This document shows positions 42,828-53,298 of a stretch of DNA of 64,000 nt, piece after piece. The stretch comes from Caenorhabditis elegans (lineage: Eukaryota > Nematoda > Chromadorea > Rhabditida > Rhabditidae), in the NCBI RefSeq assembly GCF_000002985.6, contig NC_003283.11, positions 18,539,501 to 18,603,500 on the forward strand, written 5' to 3'. Within the stretch, counting starts at the first letter, position 1. Each line of letters starts with the position of its first letter. The notes under the pieces were generated by a model. The model was not told where the DNA came from and ran no database searches. It was given only the letters and a program-made list of their open reading frames with translations. The translations under genes were made by a program, and so were the position numbers.

Positions 42828-43168
42828 CAAAGTTCATTTGCTCAATTTTCAAATTTATTCGAAAAATTCAAAAAAAAAACTTTAGTAGTTTTGGCCCGTT
42901 TTTTGAGGGTTTTAGACTTTTTTCACTTGAAATTCAAAATTTCAAAGAATTTTAAGTAGGAAAATCCCAATTTTTAGAGGTATTTAGGTAGAAAATTAAA
43001 AATTAAAAATTTCTGACATTTTTACACCGGAAATCCAGATTTTCAAAGGTGAAAATTTTTTTAAATTTCTTACAGTTTAAAGCTCATTTTCCACAGTTTT
43101 CGGCCATTTTTCCTCTTTTTTTTTCTGAATTTTCACCTAATGCAAGCCAATATTTTCAGCTCTAAATC

Positions 43169-43387
43169 ATGTTCAAGTACGTTCTCCTCGTCATCTTCCT
43201 CATCGCCCTCATCGAGATGGCTTCAGCCGATTTTTCGTGCTATTTCTCGGATTCCATCTGCAAATCCATCACCTGCAGAGTGAGTTTTGAAAAAGCTGAG
43301 TTTTTAGATTTTAAGCGAAATTTTTTTTTTCAGAACTGCAAAGTCGCCACCTGTATCACCGGAGACTGCGTCTGCACCCTTTGCTAA
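43169..43387 (+). CDS. Small secreted cysteine-rich peptide (54 aa)
   Basis: Two exons, 43169-43279 and 43334-43387 (stop TAA), in phase. TTTTCAG at 43153-43159 just before the ATG could be a spliced-leader acceptor, and AATAAA is at 43446-43451. The signal peptide MFKYVLLVIFLIALIEMASA is followed by a mature peptide of about 34 residues with eight cysteines, spaced C-6-C-4-C-2-C-4-C-4-C-1-C-2-C and ending GDCVCTLC. Eight Cys in 34 residues imply four disulfides. The GDCVC end resembles the last part of defensin-type cores, but the CxxxC of the CS-alpha-beta fold is missing, so no family is assigned. An antimicrobial or signalling role is possible but not shown. Confidence 0.8.
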   Translation: MFKYVLLVIFLIALIEMASADFSCYFSDSICKSITCRVSFEKAEFLDFKRNFFFQNCKVATCITGDCVCTLC

Positions 43388-43445
43388 TTTTTTGAATAAT
43401 TTTTTTATCTTTTGAAAAAAATTGAAAATTGAATTTGCATAATAT

Positions 43446-43451
43446 AATAAA
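43446..43451 (+). promoter_or_regulatory. Poly(A) signal AATAAA of the cysteine-rich peptide gene
   Basis: Canonical hexamer 59 bp after the stop, supporting a complete short transcription unit. Confidence 0.65.
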
Positions 43452-43559
43452 CTGAATTAATCGATAACATTTTGAACTTTTGAATTTAAAATTTTCAGAT
43501 TATTCCAGAAAATTTACACCGCAAAAATTCAAAAAACTCATACCCTTTCATGCCGGAAA

Positions 43560-44330
43560 ACGAGAATTTCAGACATTTTTTTTTGGGGGAAAATTGAAGT
43601 CTCAAGCATTTTTACATAGGAAAATCAAAATTTCAGATATTTTTAGATAAGAAAATTGAAATTTCAGACATTTGTAAGTAAGAAATCTAAAATTTCAGAG
43701 GTTTTTATGTACGAATTTTGAAATGTCATACTTTTTCACCCAGGAAAATTGAAATGTCAGGCATTTTTACCTAGGAAATTCCAAATTTCAGATATTTTTA
43801 CATAGGAAACTCAAATTTTCAAATATTTTTAAGTAAGAAAATTGAAATTTCAGACATTTTTACATAGGAAAGTCGAAATTTCAAAAATTTTTACATTGGA
43901 AAACTGAAATTTCAGACATTTTTACCCAGGAAAATCAAAGTTTCAGGCAATTTTAAATAGGAAAATCGAAATTTCAAACATTTTTACATTGGAAAACTGA
44001 AATTTCAGACATTTTTACCCAGGAAAATCAAAGTTTCAGGCAATTTTAAATAGGAAAGTCGAAATTTCAAACATTTTTACATTGGAAAACTGAAATTTCA
44101 GACATTTTTACCCAGGAAAATCAAAGTTTCAGGCAATTTTAAATAGGAAAATCGAAATTTCAAACATTTTTACATTGGAAAACTGAAATTTCAGACATTT
44201 TTTCCATAGGAAAATTAAAATTTTCAGGCATTTTTACATTGGAAAATCCAAATTTCAACCATTTTTACTCAGGAAAATCAAAGTTTCAGGCAATTTTAAA
44301 CAGGAAATTTAAAAGTTCAGATATTTCCAG
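43560..44330. repeat. Array of the ACATAGGAAAA/TTTCAGACA repeat with 92-bp higher-order unit
   Basis: Same ~33-bp family as 39220-41790, here regular. A unit of about 92 bp with TTTTTACCCAGGAAAATC and GGCAATTTTAAATAGG occurs three times (43926, 44017, 44110). Confidence 0.8.
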
Positions 44331-44498
44331 TGTTGCGTAAATCGACACAAACGTTCCCCCTCGTAAATCCACACACATGCAAAACAGGAGTTTCCGGTGT
44401 GTGGTGACACCTTTTTCATAATGTTGAAAAAGTTGTCAAACATTATGTGTTGTACGTGTCTACATGCCCGACGTGAATTTACTCAAGAGCTCAAAAAG

Positions 44499-44544
44499 TG
44501 TGTGTGTGTGTGTGTGCTCACCAGTTGAGGGGGGGGGGGGGGGG
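44499..44544. repeat. (GT)n tract and 16-G homopolymer
   Basis: A GTGTGTGTGT run (44499-44518), then 16 consecutive G (44529-44544). Long G tracts form quadruplexes and are deletion-prone in worms lacking the DOG-1 helicase. Further G runs are at 9188-9198 and 56898-56911. Confidence 0.9.
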
Positions 44545-44686
44545 AGAGCACACTTTTGTTGTCTTAGATTTGGAAGTAGGAGGCCGTGTGTTCCTTTACA
44601 AAACGAACACCTTGGCGGGGGGCTAGACTATTTGATTTTCTCATTATTTTTATGTGTGAAAAATTTGAGTTTGATTTTTTTTAGAC

Positions 44687-46100
44687 CCCGTAAATTTACA
44701 GAGCCCTCCGTAAATCTACATTGACATCCGTAAATTTACATTGGCCTCCGTAAATCTACATCGACTACCGTTAATCTACCCTGACTACTGTAAAATTACA
44801 CAGAGCTCCGTAAATCTACAGTTGCCTCCGTAAATCTACATAGACCTCCGTAAATCTACATAGACCTCCGTAAATCTACATCGACCTCCGTAAATCTACA
44901 ATAACCTTCGTGAATCTACATTGACCACCGTAAATCTACATAGTGCTCCGTAAATCTACAATAACCTCCGTAAATCTACATTGACTACTGTAAATTTACA
45001 AAGACCTCCGTAAATCTACATAGACGTCCGTAAATCTACATTGGCCTTCATGAATCTACATTGACATCCGTAAATTTATATTGACTACCGTAAATCTACA
45101 ATAACCTCCGGGAATCTACATTAACTTTCGTAAAATTGCATGGACTACCGTAATTTACATCGACCTCAGAAATCTACATTTACCACCGTAACTCTACCTA
45201 CACCTTCGTAAATCTACAGTTGCCTTCGTAAATCTACACTGGCCCCCGTAAATCTACATCGACCTCAGTAAATCTACATCAACCTTCGTAAATTTACATT
45301 TACCACCGTAAATCTACACATACCGTCGTAAATCTACTTTGACCTTTGTAAATTTACATTTACCACCGTAAATCTACACAGAACTCTGTAAATTTGCATT
45401 GACCTCCGTAAATCTACACAGACCTTCGTAAATCTACATCGACCTCAGTAAATCTACATTGACTACCGTGAATCTACGCAGACCTTTGGAGTTCTAGGTA
45501 TATCTTCGTAAATCTGCATAGGCCTCGGTAAATCCCCATCGATCTTTGTGAATCTACATAGACCACCGAAAATCCATACACCCCTCTGTAAATCGACAGA
45601 GATCTCCGTAAATCTACACGTTCCTTTGTAAATCTACATAGATCTCCGTAAATTTACATTTACCACCGTAAATCTACATGGATATTCTTAAATCTACATA
45701 GACCTCCGTAAATCAACATTGATTTTTGTAACTCTAAATTACTGTGAATTCATATTAACCTCCGTAAATCTAAATGTTCCTCTGTAAATCGACGTAGTTC
45801 TCCGTAAATCTACATACCCTCCACAAATTTTCATACCACACCGTAAATCCACACAAGCTACCGTAAATCTACATAAGCTTCCACAAATCGTAAATCTACG
45901 TTGGCACCTGTAAGGTAAGTAGACTTTTGTCGTCCATTAAAGATTTTTTAAACTTCAGAAAGTTTCAGAGATCTCTGTAAATCTACATACCCCTGCGTAA
46001 ATCGACATACTCCTCCGTAAATCTACACGGACTTTTGTAAAACTTTGTGGACTACCGTAAATCTACACGAATTTGCGTAAATCCACACTGATTTTCGTGA
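44687..46100. repeat. 20-bp minisatellite CCGTAAATCTACATNGACCT
   Basis: About seventy tandem near-copies with a 20-bp period, decaying towards the right. Scattered copies reappear at 48250-48370 and 48840-48900 around a telomere-like array. Confidence 0.9.
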
Positions 46101-46109
46101 AATTTAAGT

Positions 46110-46275
46110 TTCCGCGCAAACTTCCCCCTCTTTCCAACTGACCCTTCCGCCATTCCATTATTAAGAAGTAATAGGATACAAATCAAGCACATCAAGTGAG
46201 CCTAAATTGACTCTTTCCCCTCTCTCTCTCAATATTCTACAATAAAACAAAGAAACCGGAGAGTAAGTCCCTCCA
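46110..46275 (+). other. Non-repetitive island with a strong splice donor
   Basis: After the minisatellite the composition turns mixed (AACTGACCCTTCCGCC, CCCCTCTCTCTCTC), ending GGAGA|GTAAGT at 46264/46265. It could be a non-coding first exon, perhaps for the downstream girdin gene, but no partner acceptor is proven. Confidence 0.3.
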
Positions 46276-46279
46276 CTCA

Positions 46280-48500
46280 TTTATTTGCTAAAAGGATTCG
46301 TTTCTTTATGCCATGCAATGTCCGTCAGCCAGTGCTCATGGGACATCAAGGAAATGATTAATGCCGCGTTTTTAATATGTAAACTTGTGTTTTTATTTAA
46401 TGGCAATTTATCAAAATTGCATCTAATATTACTAGTTGAACTTTTTGTTTTATTGGAAAAAAAGTTCAAATTTTTTTTGACATTTTTTGGCATTTTTAAA
46501 GTCATTTTTTGGCATTCTTTTAGACATTTTTTAGAATTTATTTTTGACATTTTCTGTCATTTTTGGCGTGCTTTTTGACATTTTCGGTATGTTTTGATTT
46601 TTTTTACTACATTTTTTAGTCTAAAATCAATAATAATTTTTTCTCAACTCTTATGAAAATTCCTGACCATTTTACAATTTTCCAAAATGTTCTGAAAATT
46701 TAAAGTTTCAAGATTTGAGATTTTTCCAAAAAAACTACAAATTTTATTTTCAGATTTTTTTTTCCGAAGTAAGATATTGTTTTAAAGCTTTTCCAGAATG
46801 ATCCAAAAAATCTAGAATGTTCCAGAATTTTGCAAAAGTTTTCAAAATTTTCAAGAGTATACCGAATGTCTCGAATTGCTACTAAAACAGCCTGACTACA
46901 AACTACACATTAAACAATCCCAAAAAAAACTTCAGCTTCTGCTTCCCATTTTTTTTCCAACAATTTCAATTCCATATTCTTCTGCCAGTTTTCAGAAAAT
47001 TCTAAAAAATTCCAGAGTTTTTGAGAGTGGACCATCATTTAGCAGAAAGTTCTAGAAAGTTCTAGAAAATTCTAGAATTTTCCACAATTTTTTGTCGTTT
47101 CCCAAAGTTTTTTACAATTTAAAATTTTCTCACAAAAAAATTTTCGATGCACCATGTCCAGTTTTTTTTATGATTCTCAGCATACTCCAGCTTGTTTTTA
47201 CAGATTTCTACCCCAATTTAGAAAAATAAAAAGTAAAAAAAAAGCACTTTGTTCAGTTTTTCGTGATTTTATCAGCAGTTTCCACCTAGTTTACTTTGAA
47301 TTTTTCGTTTTTAGAGAGATCAATAGAATGTTCTAGAAAATAATAGGAAATTCTACGATTTTTCAAAATTTTTTAAAAGTTTCTGTGGGGAACTTTACAA
47401 ATTTTCCGAAAAATTTAAAGAATTTCTTCTGTATTTTCCAGCTAGTTTCCACAGATTTCGCACCCCAATTTGGAGATTTCAATCTTTTTAAACTCCACCT
47501 GTGTGCCCCACCCAAACCACTCCAGCTTCTGTCTCCCGTTTTTTTTTTCCAACAATTTCAATTCCATATTCTTCTGCCAGTCATCTGCCACACCCAAAAA
47601 GCGATTGCGCAACGGAGTTGTCGCACCTTCACATTACGTATATATGAGTGTCTCTGTAGAGAGGTTTCACTTTTTTCAACCCGCCGGGGGTCTCTCTCTC
47701 TTGATGTATTCCGTATGTCTAATACCTTTTACCCTTCCTACTTTTTCTTGCGTAAATGTCAGATGTTCCGTCATTTCCTCTTTCTCTATCTTTATTGGAT
47801 TCGAAATTGGATAATAGTCAGTTTTGTTTGGACGAAATTCCCCCCCGACATTTTGCATATGTATACATACAATCAAGGTTAAATTATTCGACCTTTGTTG
47901 TTCGGGTGGCAATTTCTATTGGTTTTATTGATATATCATTAGTTGGAGCCTTTTTTTTTGGTCTGGAAATTTGTTTATTTGATTTTTCTACTAGAAAATT
48001 CCAGAAAATTGTCCAAAAACTTAACACCAGGCTCCGCCCATTTCTTGGCTAATAGTCTCAAAGTATATCAAAAAAAATTTTCATTTGGCGGGAATTCAAA
48101 AATTTTGAATTAATTTTTTAAAAAAATGTTTTCCCCAAATATTCAAAAACCTGAAAACCCCAAAATTTGAAATTTTTTCATTTTTTCATTGATTGAAAAA
48201 ATCACAAGTTAATATTTTAGAAAAATTTAAACGTTTTTTTTTCAGTTAATGTACACAGTGTAAATTTACAAGCATTTCCATAAATCTACAAAATTTGAAA
48301 ACTTTTCGTGTACCAACGTAAATCTACACCGACTGAAAAAATTCCATTCCTCTCCGTAAATCTACACACACTTTTTTTAAATTCAAATTTTTGACCCAAC
48401 TTGGGAATGCCCCATTTTTTCAAATTTTTGTAGTTTTTTTCCTTTTTTTCTGAAAATTTAGGAAATTCTGGGATTTATTTTTTCTTTCCCCCCAAGCCCA
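46280..48500. other. Gene-free region; duplicated segment and island at 47500-47900
   Basis: 46450-47150 is AT-rich with TTTTTGACATTTTTTGGCA repeats. CAATTTCAATTCCATATTCTTC occurs at 46960 and 47555 as part of a direct duplication of about 65 bp. 47500-47900 is non-repetitive with mixed composition and open frames on both strands but no family match; regulatory DNA is more likely than a gene. Confidence 0.45.
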
Positions 48501-48501
48501 T

Positions 48502-48788
48502 CTAAGCCTATGCCTAAGCCTAAGCCTAAGCCTAAACCTAAGCGTAAACCTAAGCGTCAGCCTAAGCGTAAGCCTAAGCCTAAGTTTAAGCCTAAGCCTA
48601 AGCCTAAGCCTAAGCCTAAGACTAAGCCTAAGCCTAAGCCTAAGCCTAAACCTAAGCGTAAGCCTAAGCGTAAGCCTAAGCGTAAGCCTAAGCGTAAGCC
48701 TAAGCCTAAGTTTAAGCCTAAGCCTAATCCTAATTCTAAGCCTAAGCCTAAACCTAAGTCTAAGCCGAAACCTAAGCCTAAGCCAAAA
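48502..48788 (-). repeat. Interstitial telomere-like array (GCCTAA)n
   Basis: GCCTAA units with a GCGTAA variant in clusters (48540-48570, 48655-48705). Bordered on both sides by the CGTAAATCTACA minisatellite family. Confidence 0.9.
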
Positions 48789-48899
48789 TAAAATTCTGTA
48801 AATTTTTTTGTTGTTTTTTATTTTTATTTTTGCAAGTACCTTCGTAAATCTACAAAACATTTTCAACGTGCTTCCGTAAATCTACACAACATTTTGTAA

Positions 48900-50105
48900 A
48901 TCCAAACTCAAACTTTGTTCGATAAATTTCAAATCTATGTCAGTTTTGATGAAATCCCGACAACTTTTATAAATTTTACACAAAAGTTTCGAAATCCAAC
49001 TTATCATCATCTACAACATCTAATGTTTCTTCTTCCTCGTCATAATTTGTTTATCATAATGCATAATCATTATCACTTGTCCGACGGATGGGGGCTATGT
49101 TATCATCGCTTATTATCATCATCAGCCGTTCCTTTTGAATAATATCGATTTGAATTGTTTTTGCAAATGGTCCTGCTACCCTGCTAAAATCATTTTAAAA
49201 AAACAAAAATATAATTTTTTCAAAAATTTTTTTTGGGCCAAAACTTTTTTGAATAAAAATAAAAAAATTTAAATTTCCCTTCAAAATTATTTTTTTAAAA
49301 ACTTTACAATTTTCTAATTTTCAATTAAATTTATTATTCAATTTCGCGGCAAAATATTTTAAAATTAAATTGCCACAATTTGCACCAAAAAAAAGTTCAG
49401 TTTTCAAAATTTCTCTTCAATTTTTAAATAAACTTCTCTAGACTTTTCTAGAATTTTCCACATTTTTTTTTGATTTTTCAGGGAAATTAGAATTTCTCCC
49501 TAACTTTCTAGATTTTCAAAAAAAATTTAATTTCCTGGAATTCTTCGATTTTATCTGAATTTTTCTATACTTTCCGGAAAAAAATTATATTCTCTGAACT
49601 TGTTAGGTACCTTTTAAAGCTATCTGAATTTTTCGAAAAAAGTTTTAAACTTCTAGATTTTCAAGGTTTTCCCTTTGTTAAAATTTGGGTTCTAGAAATA
49701 TTCAGAGATTTTTAGAAAATGGCAGAAATCTCCAGAAATAATGGAGAAATCTAGAAACTGTAGGAAATATTCCAAAAAAAAATTATTATACAAAGTTTTT
49801 TGGAAAACCTAGAAAATTTTGAAATTTTCAAAAAAATCTTGTAAATTAAAATATTTAAGTAATTTCAAACAATTCTAAACAAAAATCCAGAAAATTTAAA
49901 AAAAAAAATCAATTTTGGAACGGTTTTCAAACTCAATTTTAAATTTGAATAAAAATCTAGAAAATTCCAAAAAACTTCCAAAGAGTTCCAGAAAATGCCA
50001 GAAACTTCCGTAGAATTTCAGAAATATTCCGAAATTTTTTGGTTTTTTTTTCTGAAGTTCTGAAAATTTTTAGACCAGAATTTAGGATTTTTTTAAACTT
50101 GAAAT
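48900..50105. other. Island with ATCAT/GATAA clusters, then low-complexity DNA
   Basis: 48930-49140 is non-repetitive with repeated TTATCATCATC/TTATCAT motifs. 49200-50100 is AT-rich with TTCCAGAAAATTC-like segments. No gene is seen. Confidence 0.4.
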
Positions 50106-50109
50106 TTTT

Positions 50110-50345
50110 TAGTAGTTTGCCACGTGCCCTGCCCCGTTCTCATGTTCCAATGTATTCCATCGCAAAACAAATTACCCGTATGCTAATGTTAATTAGCCAC
50201 CCACCACCTCCCTCCCGGTCTGCGTCTCTCCCACCTCCCTACTCTCTCTACTTGGTACGTACCCGAGAGGGTACGTACCTAGAGCTATTGAATACCGAAC
50301 ACCGCTCCAATGCCACCTGTCCCGTCAGATACATATAATATATGA
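50110..50345. promoter_or_regulatory. Candidate enhancer island upstream of girdin
   Basis: Compact non-repetitive, pyrimidine-rich DNA. It contains CACGTG (50122-50127), ATGCTAATGTTAATTAG (homeodomain/POU-like) and a double palindrome, GGTACGTACC-CGAGAG-GGTACGTACC (50254-50279). Flanked on both sides by AT repeats. Confidence 0.4.
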
Positions 50346-50576
50346 CACACTACAACACTGCCACGTTATGCACCAGTGCATAGATTATCGATTTTTTGTT
50401 TTGGATTTGCGGGAGAATTTTATGAGCTGTTTCTATTTTGTAGAACTAGAATTTTTTTTTGGTTCTCTAAATTTATTCAACTCGAAAAAAACATTATTTT
50501 AAATAAAAATATTTTGTAATTGTCTAAATTTTTAGAATGCCCTGAAATTTCTGACGTTTTCTCCAAAATTTTTTCT

Positions 50577-51535
50577 ATATATATATATATATATATATAT
50601 GTATAGTCTTGGAATATTTCTGAATTTCCCTAGAATTTCCTAACTATTTCCTGACATTTTCTGGAATTCTTTGGAGTTTTGTGGAATTTTTAAAATTCTT
50701 TAATTAGAGGAATTTTTTTAAATAATCAAATTTTTTTTGTTGGAATATTTCCAAAAGTCCCTAGAATTTTGCAAGGTTATTCCAAATTTGTTCCAAGTTA
50801 TTGAAATTTATTATATTTATAAAAAAATTATATTTATAAAAAAATTTATATTTATTGAAATTTATAAAAAAAACCTTTTCTGAATTATAATGGGATTTTT
50901 TAAATCTGAAAGTTTTTAACATGAATTTTTGGCGGGAATTCAAATTTTCTGAGAAAAAGTTTGACGGGAATTCAAACTTTATGAGAACATTTTTTGCGGA
51001 ATAATCAAATTTTCTGAGAAATCAATTTTGGCGGGATTTCAAATTTTCTGAAAAATTTTTGGCCGGAATTCAAACTTTCTAAAAAAATTTTTCGGCGGAA
51101 ATTCAAATTTTCAGAGTAAACATTTTTGCGGAAAATTTAAGTTTTCTGAGAAATAATATTTTGGCGGGAATTTCAAATTTTCTGAGAATATTTTTTGGCG
51201 GGAATTCAAATTTTCTGAAAAAAAATTATTTTTTTCCAATGTATTTGAATGTTTTGATTAACAGGATTTTTAAGAAATTTCAAAATTTTCTAGGTGTCCC
51301 TAAAAATATTATTGATTAAAATGTTTTTTTTGAAATATTTATGAAATTCCCTAGAATTTCCCTATTATTTCTGGATTTTTCTGCCATTTTCCAAATATCT
51401 CTGAAAATTTCTAAAACGCAATTTTCAAAAAATTCGCTTTACTGATAAAAATTCAGGTTTCCTGCCAAATTTGAGGTAAAAAACCATAAATTTTGCACCG
51501 TTTTCTCCCGTATTTTTTATACCCATTTTATTGCC
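50577..51535. repeat. (TA)n microsatellite and GGCGGGAATTCAAATTTTCTGA repeats
   Basis: (TA)n at 50577-50600. About eight copies of a GGCGGGAATTCAAATTTTCT unit at 50930-51215. No gene is seen. Confidence 0.7.
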
Positions 51536-51539
51536 ATTC

Positions 51540-52600
51540 TCCCATCTTTTTTCTTCACACCCCCAAGAAGTGGGGGAAGTAAGCAAACACGGAATTTTTA
51601 TGAGTTTTCGCGGTATTTTTTTGGGGTACTTTTTTTCTTTGCCACTTTTTTTTGGGCAGTTTTGAATTTTCTAATTTTTCAACTTCAGAAAGCCGTAATT
51701 TTTCGAATTTCAAAGCAAAAAAAAAATTTTTTTTAGCAGCCAAAAATCCCACCAGACCCAAAAAGTTGTAACAAAACGCAATTAGCTGAAATAATCATTT
51801 CCATAATCTCATGTGTATGGGAAAAGAGGCTAACTGGAACCTGTCATAATTGGTTTCCCACACAACAACTACCAAATCTTGCCCTGTTGTTTCCCCATTA
51901 TGTCATAACATTTCGGATGATCACCGACTTTTCTCGCAGAAAATCGATTGAAAACTTGGGTTTTTTAGGGTAAAAATCTGACTTTTTAAAGTCAAAAAGA
52001 TTTTCGTGTTTTTTTTTAATTTTTTAAAGCAAATTTTCATACATTTTTGCCGTTTAAACCGTTTTTTTTTGTTATTTTTGGCCTTAAAATTAGCTGAGAT
52101 ATGAGGTTTAAAAATTTACTAGATTTCAGCGGAAATGGTGAATCGACTAGCCATTTTTTACAGCTCATATCTTGCTTCTTTTTGATTTTTTCAAAAAATG
52201 TTCATCTGGCAAAAGTTTTGCGTGGAGTTTTGCTACAATTTTGCTTTTTAAATTTTTTTGATATTGTCAAAATGAACTGAGATATATGCTGCCAAAATTT
52301 ACCCAGTTTTTCATTTTTTGCTATATCTTGATTGAATCATCTTTTTTATGTTTAAAATTCAAAAAAAAAATTTTGTAAGTGCTTTTTCTGTACTTTCTGC
52401 CAAAAATAGCCAAAATATGCACAATTTTGGGTTTCCTCCGATGCACCATATTCAAAAATTGCCGGGCCTTATTTTATGGGTCTTTTTGAAGAAATAAATC
52501 CTATTTTTACTTAATCATTTGTCCGGCCGCAAGCCTACTCCTGCCTACGCTTGCCTACGCCTACCTACGCCTGGCTATTCTAGAGCCTAGCATCATTTTA
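51540..52600. other. Non-repetitive island (51540-51930) and ordinary AT-rich DNA
   Basis: 51770-51930 is mixed-composition DNA with ATGTGTATGGGAAAAGAGG and TTATGTCATAAC. 52530-52590 has degenerate GCCTACGC units related to the telomere-like arrays. No gene is seen. Confidence 0.4.
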
Positions 52601-52619
52601 AATTTTCTAAGTTAACATG

Positions 52620-52975
52620 CCTAAAAATTCGAATTTCCTATGTAAAAAAGTATGCAATTTTGGATTTTCTATATAAAAATATCAGAAATTTAGATTTTCC
52701 AATGTAAAAATGTATGAAAATTCAATTTTCCTATGTAAAAATGTCTAAAATTTTGAATTTTCCTATTTAGAAATGTCTGAAATTTAAAATTTCCAATATA
52801 AAAATGTTTAAAAATTTCAATTTTCAAACTGAAAATGTTTGAAACTTCTGATTTTCCAATGTAAAAATGTCTAAAATTTTGGATTTTCCTATTTAAAAAT
52901 GTCTGAAATTTAGATTTTCCTAGGTAAAAATGTATGAAAATTCAATTTTCCTATGTAAAAATATACCTCTTCTAA
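52620..52975. repeat. TTTTCCTATGTAAAAATGTCTGAAATT repeats
   Basis: Inverse-orientation members of the ~33-bp family seen at 39220 and 43560. A further block lies at 53610-53850 in girdin intron 1. Confidence 0.75.
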
Positions 52976-52979
52976 CCCC

Positions 52980-53298
52980 GCCCACTCATTTTCAACATTA
53001 AATCATTGCCAAAAAAGTTACCTTGAAAGTGAAAAAAGTGCCCTTTTTGTGTGACAAAGGTCAAATCGGCCGCCCAATTGTCCCTAAAATGAGAAATTTG
53101 CATTTTCAAGTCATTTATCCAAGGTTCCACTTTGGAATTCTCGATTGTTACATGAGAAATACGGTTTTATGGGCTTTAAATGGGTATTAAACTGTTTACT
53201 TTTTCTATTTTGTCTAGATTATTTTAGTGATTTTTTCAGCTAAAATTTCAACTTTCAGGTATGACCAAATCCTTCTGAAAAAAAAAACAAGCGAAAAT
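52980..53298 (+). promoter_or_regulatory. Proximal upstream region of girdin gene
   Basis: Non-repetitive DNA between a repeat array and the first coding exon, with TGACAAAGGTCAAATCGGCC and CAAGGTTCCACTTTGG. TTTCAG at 53254-53259 may be a spliced-leader or 5' UTR acceptor. No TATA box is clear. Confidence 0.4.

Noticed and set aside
44687..46100. Regular 20-bp repeats resembling a CRISPR array
   Set aside because: The units are contiguous with no unique spacers, diverge gradually, and the genome is that of a nematode; this is a minisatellite.
47385..48052. Overlapping frames of 98-165 codons on both strands
   Set aside because: They are F/S/L-rich on one strand and mutually overlapping in all frames; no match to a family. 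Low stop density here reflects pyrimidine-rich DNA.
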